Shown here: positions 42,974 through 51,321 of the stretch, piece after piece
How positions within the stretch are numbered: the stretch's first letter is position 1
Layout: each line of letters opens with the position of its first letter
Assembly: GCF_017814945.1 (NCBI RefSeq)
Contig: NZ_JAGIPX010000030.1
Span: 10,485-74,484, forward strand
Source: Paraburkholderia sp. LEh10
GTDB taxonomy: Bacteria; Pseudomonadota; Gammaproteobacteria; Burkholderiales; Burkholderiaceae
Direction: 5' to 3'
Length of the DNA: 64,000 bases
The notes under the pieces: model-generated
What the model was told of the DNA's origin: nothing
Databases searched by the model: none
The model's input: only the letters and a program-made list of their open reading frames with translations
Translations under genes and position numbers: made by a program

Positions 42974-45900
42974 TCATTGAATCGAAGCGACGTCCAGCGC
43001 GAACGCGCTGCGCAAATGATCGTGCAGCGCAGCGGCTCGCGCGGCGTGAGCGGGCGTCCATTGCGGCTGCCCCTCGCATAGATACTGGAGTTCACGGCAC
43101 TGCGCGGCGAACGCCGCTTCCTGCGCGACGAGGAAGCCGCCCGCGGCGCCATGCGCCCATTCGCGCAGGGCCGTCACATCCCTGCTTTCGATGATCGACG
43201 CGAGACGCGGCAGATCGGTCATCAGATAGTCCTTGAGCATCTGCATGAAGCGCGCCTTGTCGGCGGGATCGAGGGAGGGCGCGGTATCGGGCAGTGCTTG
43301 CGTGTCCGACGGCGTGCCGCGCGGGACGGGCTTGCCTCGCTCTGTTTGTGGTTCTGGTTCTGGTTCCGCGTCGGCGACGGTCGCGGCACGCGCGCTGTCT
43401 GCGTCGACGCGGTCCGCCTCGATGGCTGAGACGGATTCACTGCCACGTTCGGGACCTTCCGCTCCTTCCGCTCCTTCCGCAGCTTCCGCTCCTTCCGCCC
43501 GCGCCCGCAAGCGGAGGCCCTGCAGCGCCGTCGCCACCTGTTTCAGCGATGCCGGCTTCGGCACGAACGCAGTGAAGCCGCGCCTGCGCCATTCGTCGAT
43601 CTGCTCGGCAGCCGTCACCGCGCTGAACGCCAGCACGGGCAGGTGGGGATGCGATTGCCGCAGCGCCTCGATCAGCGCGTAGCCATCCATGATGGGCATG
43701 TGGATGTCCGTCAGCACGAGATCGACGCCCGTCTGCCTCAGCAGCGCAAGCGCCTCGCGGCCGTTGTCCGCCAGTACCGGCTCACAGCCGAGCGCCGTCA
43801 ATTGCTCGGTGATCAGCGTCTGGTTCAGCGGATTGTCTTCGGCGACCAGCACGCGCAATCCTTGCAGCGATGGATCGGCGGCGCGCTCGTCCCAGGCTGC
43901 TGCGGCAGGCGGCGCTTCGAACGACGGCACGCCGCCCGTCAACTGGCCGATGCACGCGAAGATCGCGTCGTGGCTGAATTCCGTCACCTCGTACACGCCG
44001 TCGGCTCGCATCGTCGGCTGATGCTGCCCGGAGCGCGTCAGCCATACGACGTCGACGGGCCGGATCGCGCGCAATGCCTTGACTGTCTCAAGGTCGTATT
44101 CGCCCGTCACGATCACGAAGCCGGGGCGACGCGCGCGCAGCCAGGCCTCCGCCGCCGCTACCGAGGCCGCGCTGCTCGCGCTCCAGCCCACGTAGGCGAG
44201 CATTTCGTCGAGCACCTTCGCGGACGCCGCTTCCTGACACAGCACGAGCGCGCTGCCACGCTGCTGCGGCGGCTCGGCGGAGGCGGCGGCCAACGCTTCG
44301 GCCGTCGGTTCGAGCGGAATCGATACGGTGAAGGCACTGCCCAGCCCCGGCACGCTCTCGACGCCGATCTTGCCGCCCATCAGTTCGCAAAGCCGCGCGC
44401 AGATGGAGAGGCCGAGGCCCGTCCCGCCATACCGGCTCGACGTGTTCGACTCCGCCTGCACGAACGGGTTGAAGATGCGCGCGACCAGCGACGAATCCAT
44501 CCCGATGCCCGAGTCGATCACCCGGCACATCAGCACGGGACGGTCGTGCAAGTCGGGCTCGACATTGGCCGTCAACGTGATCTTTCCGCTCGGCGTGAAC
44601 TTGAACGCGTTCGACAGCAAGTTGTTGACGATCTGCACGACCCGCGTGCGATCGCCGCGGACCGTCCGGTAAAGCGACGGAGACAGATGCGCGTAGAAGC
44701 GCAGCGGCCTGGCGGACGTAAGCGGTGCATACGACAGCGCGAGATTTTCGAGGTCTTCGATCGGCCTGAACGATTCGGGCAACAGCTTCATCTTGCCGGC
44801 GCCGATCTTCGAGAAATCGAGGATGTCGTTGACGATGTGGCGCAAACCGTCCGCAGCCGCGCCGACGGCGCGCAGACGCTGGTGATGCGCATCGAGACCG
44901 GGCGTCAGCGAAAGCAGTTCGAGATTGCCGAGCAGCGCGTTCAGCGGCGTGCGGATCTCGTGGCTCATCGCGGCGAAGAAGCTGGTCTGCGCTTTCATCA
45001 TCGCTTCCGTCTCGCTCTGCGCGGCGCGAATCTGCCGTCCAAGTGCGTGGCGCACGGTGACGTCGAGAAGCGCGCAGAACAGCACGTCCTCACCCCGGTA
45101 GCGCGCCGCGCCGTAGCTGATCTGCAGGTATTGCGTATCCGGCTTGTCGGCGTCGGCGGGTTCGACGGGCAGCGCGGGGACGATGAACTCGGCGAACTTG
45201 CCCAGGCGCGATGCCCCCGCTTCGTGCGCATTGCGCTCCTTGAACGCCGCCCCGATATGCGCGGGCAGGCCGGACGGCGCATCGCCGAGATGCAGCAGTT
45301 CGCGCGCGAGCTGGTTCGACGTCAGGATGTGAAAGTCGCGCTGGCGCACGATGCACAGGCCGACGGGCGTCGCGGCGACGAGAATGTGATTGATCGTTTC
45401 GCTTTCGAGCGCGCGCACGGCCTCTTCGTTCGAGCGGCGCAGCAGCGCAAGTCCCCAGTACTTCGCCGTGAGGATGACCGCGAGCGCCGCCAGCAGTGTC
45501 ACCCCGACGATCGCGCCCAGTTGCCAGCGCAACGCACCGACGATGTCGCCCCACGACAGGTGGCTCACGAGCGACGGCACCGCATTGCTCACGGGAACGG
45601 AGAACAGCACGCCGTCAAGCGAGTAACGGCTTGTATCGTGCGGAATCAGCGCGGCGCGCCGCATGAATTCGCGCGCCGTGGCCGCATCGACGGGCGGCAG
45701 TTCCTTGATCACGCCGCGCTTGCCGACCAGCATCACGAGGCCGTCGTGCGGCGAGCGCACGGGAAACGTGAAGAACTGATCGAGCGGCTTGACGATGGCG
45801 ATCAGCGCAACGGGTGTATCGCCCGCATAGTGGGCGGTGATGGCCATGATCGCGGGCACGCCGAGCAACGGGTCGTGATATGGCGCCGATAATACGTAGG

Positions 45901-46573
45901 TGCCTTTCGCCGGTGCGCGCGCGCCCGACTGCGCGAGCAGGTTGCGCTCCATCGTTGCACGTAACTGCCCGATCAACGCGGGTGCGAGAGGCGGGGCCCC
46001 CGGGTCGTTCTGCTGTGACAGCCCAGGCATCAGCACCGCATAGTCGTCCGTCAGGCCGACCATCAGCGTGCGATACGGCACGTCGAAGGCCTCGCGGGTC
46101 ACGAGCGTCGACGTGGCGACGGAAGAAAGCCGCCACAACTGCGCGTTCAGATCGTCGCCCCATGCTTTCTGTGTCGCATCGGAGACGAGCAGGTCGTAGC
46201 GCTTGTCGGCGGTCGGCGCCGAACCGGCTGCAACACCGCTCGCCCGCACCGCCTGTTCGACCTCGGGCGGCACGCTCTGGACGTCCTTCGTGGTCTCGTA
46301 GTAATCGACGGTCAGTTCAGTGCGCCTGAGAAACGACTCGGCGTTGTGGAGCGCGACCGAAAAGTTCGCGGCATCCTGCGCGCGGATGCTGCGCATATAG
46401 TCGACGTACTTGCCAATCGCGAGCCCGGCGAGCAGCGAAGCAGACACGGCGAGGATGACGAGCAGCAGCACGATCGTCGCGATATAGACACGGCGCTGCC
46501 GCCGCGCATAGCGTGAGAGCCTGGCGAAGCCCTCAGCCAGCGATTCCTGCGTGCGATCCAGAAGATTCTGCAT
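42974..46573 (-). CDS. Hybrid sensor histidine kinase with receiver and Hpt domains
   Basis: A 1199-residue membrane kinase. TM1 is at about 30-53, a periplasmic sensor at 54-348, TM2 at about 351-372 and a PAS-like region at 385-505. The HisKA domain has SHEIRTPLN (His538), and the ATPase domain has NNLLSNAFKFT, DSGIGM and GGTGLGLSI. A degenerate receiver (about 773-850) lacks the acidic pocket. A true receiver follows with Asp956 (LTDIHMPIMDGY). An AEGAE- and EPEP-rich linker leads to an Hpt domain with His1141 (WAHGAAGGF). This BvgS/EvgS-like phosphorelay layout implies a separate response regulator, which is not in the window. Start ATG 46573 fits GAGG upstream. Confidence 0.92.
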   Translation of the reverse strand: MQNLLDRTQESLAEGFARLSRYARRQRRVYIATIVLLLVILAVSASLLAGLAIGKYVDYMRSIRAQDAANFSVALHNAESFLRRTELTVDYYETTKDVQSVPPEVEQAVRASGVAAGSAPTADKRYDLLVSDATQKAWGDDLNAQLWRLSSVATSTLVTREAFDVPYRTLMVGLTDDYAVLMPGLSQQNDPGAPPLAPALIGQLRATMERNLLAQSGARAPAKGTYVLSAPYHDPLLGVPAIMAITAHYAGDTPVALIAIVKPLDQFFTFPVRSPHDGLVMLVGKRGVIKELPPVDAATAREFMRRAALIPHDTSRYSLDGVLFSVPVSNAVPSLVSHLSWGDIVGALRWQLGAIVGVTLLAALAVILTAKYWGLALLRRSNEEAVRALESETINHILVAATPVGLCIVRQRDFHILTSNQLARELLHLGDAPSGLPAHIGAAFKERNAHEAGASRLGKFAEFIVPALPVEPADADKPDTQYLQISYGAARYRGEDVLFCALLDVTVRHALGRQIRAAQSETEAMMKAQTSFFAAMSHEIRTPLNALLGNLELLSLTPGLDAHHQRLRAVGAAADGLRHIVNDILDFSKIGAGKMKLLPESFRPIEDLENLALSYAPLTSARPLRFYAHLSPSLYRTVRGDRTRVVQIVNNLLSNAFKFTPSGKITLTANVEPDLHDRPVLMCRVIDSGIGMDSSLVARIFNPFVQAESNTSSRYGGTGLGLSICARLCELMGGKIGVESVPGLGSAFTVSIPLEPTAEALAAASAEPPQQRGSALVLCQEAASAKVLDEMLAYVGWSASSAASVAAAEAWLRARRPGFVIVTGEYDLETVKALRAIRPVDVVWLTRSGQHQPTMRADGVYEVTEFSHDAIFACIGQLTGGVPSFEAPPAAAAWDERAADPSLQGLRVLVAEDNPLNQTLITEQLTALGCEPVLADNGREALALLRQTGVDLVLTDIHMPIMDGYALIEALRQSHPHLPVLAFSAVTAAEQIDEWRRRGFTAFVPKPASLKQVATALQGLRLRARAEGAEAAEGAEGAEGPERGSESVSAIEADRVDADSARAATVADAEPEPEPQTERGKPVPRGTPSDTQALPDTAPSLDPADKARFMQMLKDYLMTDLPRLASIIESRDVTALREWAHGAAGGFLVAQEAAFAAQCRELQYLCEGQPQWTPAHAARAAALHDHLRSAFALDVASIQ
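43455..43499. repeat. In-frame 9-bp tandem repeat in kinase linker
   Basis: Five 9-bp units close to ccttccgct encode the GAE/AAE-rich linker between the receiver and Hpt domains. Units differ by single bases. Changes in copy number would alter linker length by three residues without breaking the frame. Confidence 0.85.
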
Positions 46574-46891
46574 ACATTTGCGCCTCGTGCATGGCAAGGC
46601 CGCACTGAAGCCGGTTAGACCCGCGCAATTGACGGGCTTCATAGTGAGCCGGCCGTGGACCTCCACAGCCGGACGTTCGCCGAACTGACCTTGCCCAGAT
46701 GCTGCGAGATCAGACCCGATATGCACCGAGTTTATTCTGTTTGCCGCCTGACGCAATCCGTCTGAAGAACACGGCTCGATCCGCGCCCTGCCTCGATAGT
46801 TGCAAGGAAACCCTAAAGCCTGAGTGGTCTCTGCCGTTAAGCCTTACAGATCGATTCGGATGCAAAGGTATCCGGCAGTTCAAGGAATGTC
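46574..46891. promoter_or_regulatory. Divergent region, kinase and chemoreceptor
   Basis: A 318-bp gap holding the promoters of the histidine kinase (minus) and the chemoreceptor (plus). TTAAGCCTTACAGATCGATTC lies 30-60 bp before the chemoreceptor start. The flagellar sigma-28 consensus (TAAA-N15-GCCGATAA) was looked for and not found convincingly. Confidence 0.4.
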
Positions 46892-48565
46892 ATGCGCAAC
46901 AATCAGCCTGTAACCCAGAACGAGTACGACTACCCGCCGTCGCAGATGCTTGTGTCGGCGACCGACCTCAAAGGCAAGATCCAGTACTGCAATCCCGCCT
47001 TCATCGCCGTGTCGGGCTACGCCCGCGACGAGCTGATCGGCCAGCCGCACAACCTGATCCGCCACCCCGACATGCCCGCCGAAGCATTCGCCGACATGTG
47101 GACGACGATCCGCGCGGGACGTCCGTGGTCGGCGCTCGTCAAGAACCGCCGCAAGAACGGCGACCACTACTGGGTGCGCGCGAGCGTCACGCCCGTCGTC
47201 GAGAAAGGCACGACGGTCGGCTATCTGAGCGTGCGCGTGAAGCCGGAACGCGAACAGGTCCGCGCGGCGCAAGCGTTATACGCGAAGATGCGCGCGGGCG
47301 AAGCGCGCGGCTACCGCTTGCAACACGGCGTGGTGGTGCGCACGGGTCTCGTCGGCAAGCTGCAGGCGTTGATCCGTCTGCCCGTCGCGGTTCGCGCGAC
47401 GATCGGCTACACGGTCGCGCCCGTCGCGCTGCTCGTCGCTGGTATCGCCGCGTGGGGCCGCGTGCCGCCGCTGCCGTTCTGGATCGCGTTCGGCGTAACG
47501 GCCGCGACGAGCGCCATCGCCGCGCAACTGCTGTCGCGTCATCTGGGACAGCCCGTCAACGCGATGTCGTCGTTCGCCACGCGGATGGCGGCGGGCGACC
47601 TGACCGCCGACCTCGCGATCGCCCGCCACGACGATCTCGGCGACGTGCTGCAGGCGCTCAACCAGCTGAAGGCGAATCTCGCCGCGATCGTATTCGACGT
47701 GCGTGCGCAGATCGGCGGGATGCTCGACGCTGCGCACGAGATTTCGACGGGCAACGTCGATCTCGCGCGCCGCACGGAAATGCAGGCGGCTTCGCTGGAA
47801 GAAACGGCGGCGACGATGGAGCAGCTGACGACGACCGTGCAGGCGAATGCCGACGCCACCGTCCGCGCGCTCGATCTCGCGAAGGAAGCGCAGGCGGCCG
47901 CCGCACTCGGCGGCAAGGTCACGCAGCAGGTCGAGCAGACGATGGCGGGCATCACGGAAGCGTCGAAGCGCATTGCCGATATCACGGGCGTGATCGACGG
48001 CATCGCGTTCCAGACCAACATCCTCGCGCTCAATGCCGCCGTCGAGGCGGCACGCGCAGGCGAGGCAGGCCGCTCGTTCGCCGTCGTCGCCAGCGAAGTG
48101 CGGATGCTGGCGCAGCGTTGTGCCGCGTCGGCGAAGGAAATCAAGCAGGTGGTCGATACGACGGTGAGCGAGGTGTCGCGCGGCACGGAACTGGTCGGGC
48201 GCACGACGGCGCAGATGGCGGCGATCGATGAAGCCGTCGCCCGCGTGTCGTCGCTGATCGTCGAAGTGGCGAACGCGAGCAGCGAACAGGCCGACGGCAT
48301 CAGCCAGGTGAACCAGGCCGTCTCGCATCTGGACAGCGCGACGCAGCAGAACGCCGCGATGGTCGAGCAGGCTGCGGCGACGGCGCAACGGCTCGCGGAA
48401 CAGGCCGACGTGCTCGACGAGGCCGTGCGTCTGTTCACGGTGGCGGACGCGGCGCCCGCGCGAACCGCGAGCAGGCCGCCGGCGCGCGCTGGCGCGGCCC
48501 TGCGCAGCCCGGCGGCGCCCGCGCACACGAATCGCGCTCACGCCGCCGAAGACGCTTTGGTCTGA
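46892..48565 (+). CDS. PAS-containing methyl-accepting chemotaxis protein, Aer-like
   Basis: A 557-residue chemoreceptor. An N-terminal PAS domain (about 20-115, NPAFIAVSGYARDELIGQPH, IRHPDMP) is of the Aer energy-taxis type. Two hydrophobic segments (about 170-215) follow without a periplasmic domain, then a HAMP region. The signalling tip is GIAFQTNILALNAAVEAARAG. It signals to CheA/CheW in the cytoplasm. AAGGAA precedes the ATG, and a terminator lies at 48679-48708. The Ala/Pro-rich C-terminus has no CheR pentapeptide. Confidence 0.95.
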   Translation: MRNNQPVTQNEYDYPPSQMLVSATDLKGKIQYCNPAFIAVSGYARDELIGQPHNLIRHPDMPAEAFADMWTTIRAGRPWSALVKNRRKNGDHYWVRASVTPVVEKGTTVGYLSVRVKPEREQVRAAQALYAKMRAGEARGYRLQHGVVVRTGLVGKLQALIRLPVAVRATIGYTVAPVALLVAGIAAWGRVPPLPFWIAFGVTAATSAIAAQLLSRHLGQPVNAMSSFATRMAAGDLTADLAIARHDDLGDVLQALNQLKANLAAIVFDVRAQIGGMLDAAHEISTGNVDLARRTEMQAASLEETAATMEQLTTTVQANADATVRALDLAKEAQAAAALGGKVTQQVEQTMAGITEASKRIADITGVIDGIAFQTNILALNAAVEAARAGEAGRSFAVVASEVRMLAQRCAASAKEIKQVVDTTVSEVSRGTELVGRTTAQMAAIDEAVARVSSLIVEVANASSEQADGISQVNQAVSHLDSATQQNAAMVEQAAATAQRLAEQADVLDEAVRLFTVADAAPARTASRPPARAGAALRSPAAPAHTNRAHAAEDALV

Positions 48566-48678
48566 TGGATCATCGTTACTCCCATCTCGACAACGCGCTA
48601 ATGGCCAATAAAGATACGACGGTCAGCGCCCAGGAGTGTGTGCGGGCCGGCTGACCCGAGTAACAACGGCGTTTACAC

Positions 48679-48708
48679 AGCCCGCCCTTGATGGACGGGC
48701 TATTTTTT
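48679..48708 (+). terminator. Rho-independent terminator of the chemoreceptor gene
   Basis: AGCCCG/CGGGCT stem with inner CC/GG pairing around TTGAT, followed by tattttttt. It lies 114 bp after the chemoreceptor stop. Confidence 0.85.
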
Positions 48709-48711
48709 TGC

Positions 48712-48774
48712 CGCACATTCCGCACATTCCGCACATTCCGCACATTCCGCACGTCCCGTACGTCCGGGCGGCGC
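48712..48774. repeat. 9-bp tandem repeat (cgcacattc)
   Basis: Five perfect copies of cgcacattc (48712-48756) plus two diverged copies (cgcacgtcc, cgtacgtcc). The array begins a few bases after the chemoreceptor terminator T-run and lies 38 bp from the stop codon of ogt. It is a likely variable-number repeat. Confidence 0.95.
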
Positions 48775-48811
48775 GCGTCGCTGAAAAGGCCGCCGCCGCG
48801 TGGCGCATCGT

Positions 48812-49342
48812 TCAATCGACGGCGAGCAGATCCAGTTGGCGCGGCGGCTTCGCCTGCGGGCGCTCGAGCGTCAGCAGCGCCTCCTTCCGGTGCAGTCCGC
48901 CTGCATAGCCAGTCAGGTCGCCCGCGCTCGAAATCACGCGATGACACGGCACGATGATCGAAATGGGATTGCGCCCGTTGGCCGCGCCGACCGCGCGCGA
49001 CGCGGACAGCGGCAAGCCGAGGCGCTGCGCGATGCCGCCGTAGCTCGCCGTCTCGCCGTACGGAATCTTTTCGAGCTGTTCCCACACGTCGCGCTGGAAC
49101 GCGCTGCCCAGCATCCGCAGCCGCACCGTGAAGCGCCGCCGCTCGCCCGCGAAGTATTCGCCGAGTTCTTCGCGCGCCTGTTGCAGAACGCGTGACGGAC
49201 CGCCCGCATCGAGCGCATCGCGCGCCGCGTCCGCTGCCGGAAAATATTTCTGTCCGGCGAAGAACACGCCCGTTAACGCGTCGTCTTCAGCGCGCAGCAG
49301 AATGTCGCCCAACGGACTCGGCATTAACATGCATTGCTTCAT
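48812..49342 (-). CDS. ogt: Methylated-DNA-[protein]-cysteine S-methyltransferase
   Basis: A 176-residue DNA repair protein that takes methyl groups from O6-methylguanine onto its own Cys in a suicide reaction. The acceptor motif IIVPCHRVISS has Cys133, preceded by the helix-turn-helix (YGGIAQRLGLPLSASRAVGA) and the Asn hinge (ANGRNP). Size is that of the short Ogt form without an Ada domain. GGGAGA precedes ATG 49342. The frame upstream to 49435 lacks support. No ada or alkA gene is adjacent. Confidence 0.95.
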   Translation of the reverse strand: MKQCMLMPSPLGDILLRAEDDALTGVFFAGQKYFPAADAARDALDAGGPSRVLQQAREELGEYFAGERRRFTVRLRMLGSAFQRDVWEQLEKIPYGETASYGGIAQRLGLPLSASRAVGAANGRNPISIIVPCHRVISSAGDLTGYAGGLHRKEALLTLERPQAKPPRQLDLLAVD

Positions 49343-49730
49343 CAGATTCTCCCGCGTTGATAGCCTTGAGCATGCAGCGACTTTATCGGAACGACGAGCG
49401 CCCCCGCTTCCCGGATCTTGCTCTAGTACACGCACGCGTCACTGCGATGACAGCCGGCGACGGTCGACTGCAAATGTGCGGAACGCGTGCAACAAATGGG
49501 TCTTCATCGCCCGCTGCAGTGACGCGGGCAATCGTCGAAAAAACCCCAGCGCCCCGCCGAAAGCCGCGCCGCCGCGTGTTCGCGGACAATGGCGCGCACC
49601 ATTGCTGCATTGCGCACGGCGCGCCGGCATAATCGGAGGGTTGTGAGCGCCGCGCGACAGACGGCACGCGGCAGTGCCCTTACAATGCCTGTTCGGCAAC
49701 GTTGTTCAATCACGCAAGAGGGAATTTTCG
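49343..49730. other. Divergent intergenic region
   Basis: About 390 bp between ogt (minus) and a small gene (plus). It should contain both promoters. Overlapping short frames on both strands have no ribosome-binding sites. Nothing further was recognised. Confidence 0.5.
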
Positions 49731-49982
49731 ATGCGCACCACCGGGTCTTCCGGGGCAATGGCCCTGCTCACCGAGCACGACGATGCAACGGGTCGCGAAC
49801 TGCGCTCGCTGCGTCTCGAATCGACAGAAGACGGTAAAGGCATTCTTCTGATCGAGGTCGATGAACGCAAGCCGGGCATCCACCGTGAAGTGCGTTATGA
49901 AATCACGCCGGCAGAACTGATTGCAGCCATCCGTGCGCATGGCGCCGAACTGCCGGGCGAACAGCACAATCACCGTCAATAA
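49731..49982 (+). CDS. Small hypothetical protein
   Basis: An 83-residue acidic cytoplasmic protein (TEHDDATGRELRSLRLESTE, LLIEVDERKPGIHREVRYEI, TPAELIAAIRAHGAELPG). It looks like a small beta-beta-alpha fold. AGAGGG lies nine bases before the ATG, and the frame extends upstream without support. It stands alone. No function is known to me. Confidence 0.8.
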   Translation: MRTTGSSGAMALLTEHDDATGRELRSLRLESTEDGKGILLIEVDERKPGIHREVRYEITPAELIAAIRAHGAELPGEQHNHRQ

Positions 49983-50272
49983 TCGCAGCAGTCAGCCATA
50001 GCTTCACGACGAGCGCGCGCAGGTTCGTACGGCGAGCGCCTCTTGTTTTTCACGCAGGTGCCACCAAGTAACACCGCCCACGGAACGTCGCGCGACGCTC
50101 GCCGGGAGCACCTTGGTTTTCCTGTCGAAGATCGAGGCAACAAGCGCTTTTCCCGCATTTCAGCATTACGTGACGCATCGCACCCCTTGCTTGCACGTGG
50201 TCAAAATGCGTCCATAATCGTTTAGTCCATCCCAGACGTTTTCGGGCCCGAAATGGCCCCGAAAGTAAGCCG

Positions 50273-51262
50273 ATGCTACATGATCTCGTCGAGCAGTACG
50301 GGCCTGCCATCGTATTCGTCAACGTGCTCGCCGCGTCGATCGGGTTGCCCGTGCCCGCAATGCCTTCTCTCGTGCTATTTGGCGCGATGGCCGCGATGCA
50401 TCCCGGTTCGGTCGGCACGCAGGTGCTGCCCGTGCTCGTTCTCGCCGTGTTCGCCACGCTGATCGGCGACAGCGCGTGGTTCGCGGCAGGCCGCATCTAC
50501 GGCGGAAACACGCTGAAGACGCTGTGCAAGCTGTCGCTTTCGCGCGATACGTGCGTGAAAAAGACGGAACGCTTCTTTGGCCGATGGGGCGTGCGCGTGC
50601 TCGCCGTGGCGAAATTCGTACCAGGGCTCTCGATCGTCTCCATTCCTATGGCGGGCGCGATGGGCACGCCGTACCGCACGTTCCTCGCCTATGACAGCAT
50701 CGGCGCGACGCTCTGGTCCGGCCTCGGGCTCGTGCTCGGCGTCGTGTTCGCACAGCAGATCGACATGCTGTTCGCCGGCGCAAGCCGCCTCGGCAAGATG
50801 ACGGCCGTCGTCGTCGCGGTGCTGCTGGCCATCTACTGCGCGTACCGCTGGTATCGGCGCCGCCAACTCATCAAGAAGCTCGCCACCGCGCGCATGGACG
50901 TCGACGAACTGAACACCCTGATGCTCGACAAGCGCTCGCCCGTCCTGTTCGACATCCGCTCGCAGGAAAAGCGCACGCTCGATCCATTCGTGATTCCCGG
51001 CTCGGTATTCGCCGACGAACGCCAGCTCGACGAAATCGTCGCGAAGTATCCGCACGACCAGAAGCTCGTGATCTATTGCTCGTGTCCGAACGAAGTGTCG
51101 GCGGCATGGATGGCGAAGCAATTGACGGAAGCAGGCTTCGCGGACGTGCTGCCGTTGCGTGGCGGCCTCGATGCGTGGCGCGACGCGGGAGGCCAGCTCG
51201 AGCCACTCGCCGAAGAGCCCGAACCGACCGTCGCCGTCGGCATTACGCCGAAAACAGTCTGA
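50273..51262 (+). CDS. DedA-family membrane protein fused to rhodanese domain
   Basis: A 329-residue fusion. Residues 1-200 are a DedA/SNARE-associated membrane domain with four or five segments and the motifs GDSAWFAAGRIYG, RFFGRWGVRVLAVAKFVPGL and PMAGAMGTPYRTFLAYD. Residues 215-310 are a rhodanese domain (VLFDIRSQEKRTLDPFVIPG, VIYCSCPNEVSAAWMAKQL, LRGGLDAWRDAGG) with a candidate active-site Cys in YCSCPNE. DedA proteins act in lipid-carrier flipping and membrane homeostasis, while rhodaneses carry sulfane sulfur. It lies 59 bp upstream of the cNMP/flavoprotein gene, probably as an operon with it. Confidence 0.9.
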   Translation: MLHDLVEQYGPAIVFVNVLAASIGLPVPAMPSLVLFGAMAAMHPGSVGTQVLPVLVLAVFATLIGDSAWFAAGRIYGGNTLKTLCKLSLSRDTCVKKTERFFGRWGVRVLAVAKFVPGLSIVSIPMAGAMGTPYRTFLAYDSIGATLWSGLGLVLGVVFAQQIDMLFAGASRLGKMTAVVVAVLLAIYCAYRWYRRRQLIKKLATARMDVDELNTLMLDKRSPVLFDIRSQEKRTLDPFVIPGSVFADERQLDEIVAKYPHDQKLVIYCSCPNEVSAAWMAKQLTEAGFADVLPLRGGLDAWRDAGGQLEPLAEEPEPTVAVGITPKTV

Positions 51263-51321
51263 ACCGACATTGGCTGTGGCCGGCGCGGGCGCGCAGCACA
51301 GCACAGCAAGGAGCGAATTCG

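Noticed and set aside
43643..45892. Long plus-strand frame opposite the histidine kinase
   Set aside because: Low-complexity Arg-rich translation, a shadow of the kinase, with no ribosome-binding site.
47276..48541. Minus-strand frame opposite the chemoreceptor
   Set aside because: Shadow of a well-defined chemoreceptor. The translation has no fold-like pattern.
42974..48565. Complete chemotaxis or flagellar cluster
   Set aside because: Only a single chemoreceptor and an unrelated hybrid kinase are present. No cheA, cheW or flagellar genes were seen.
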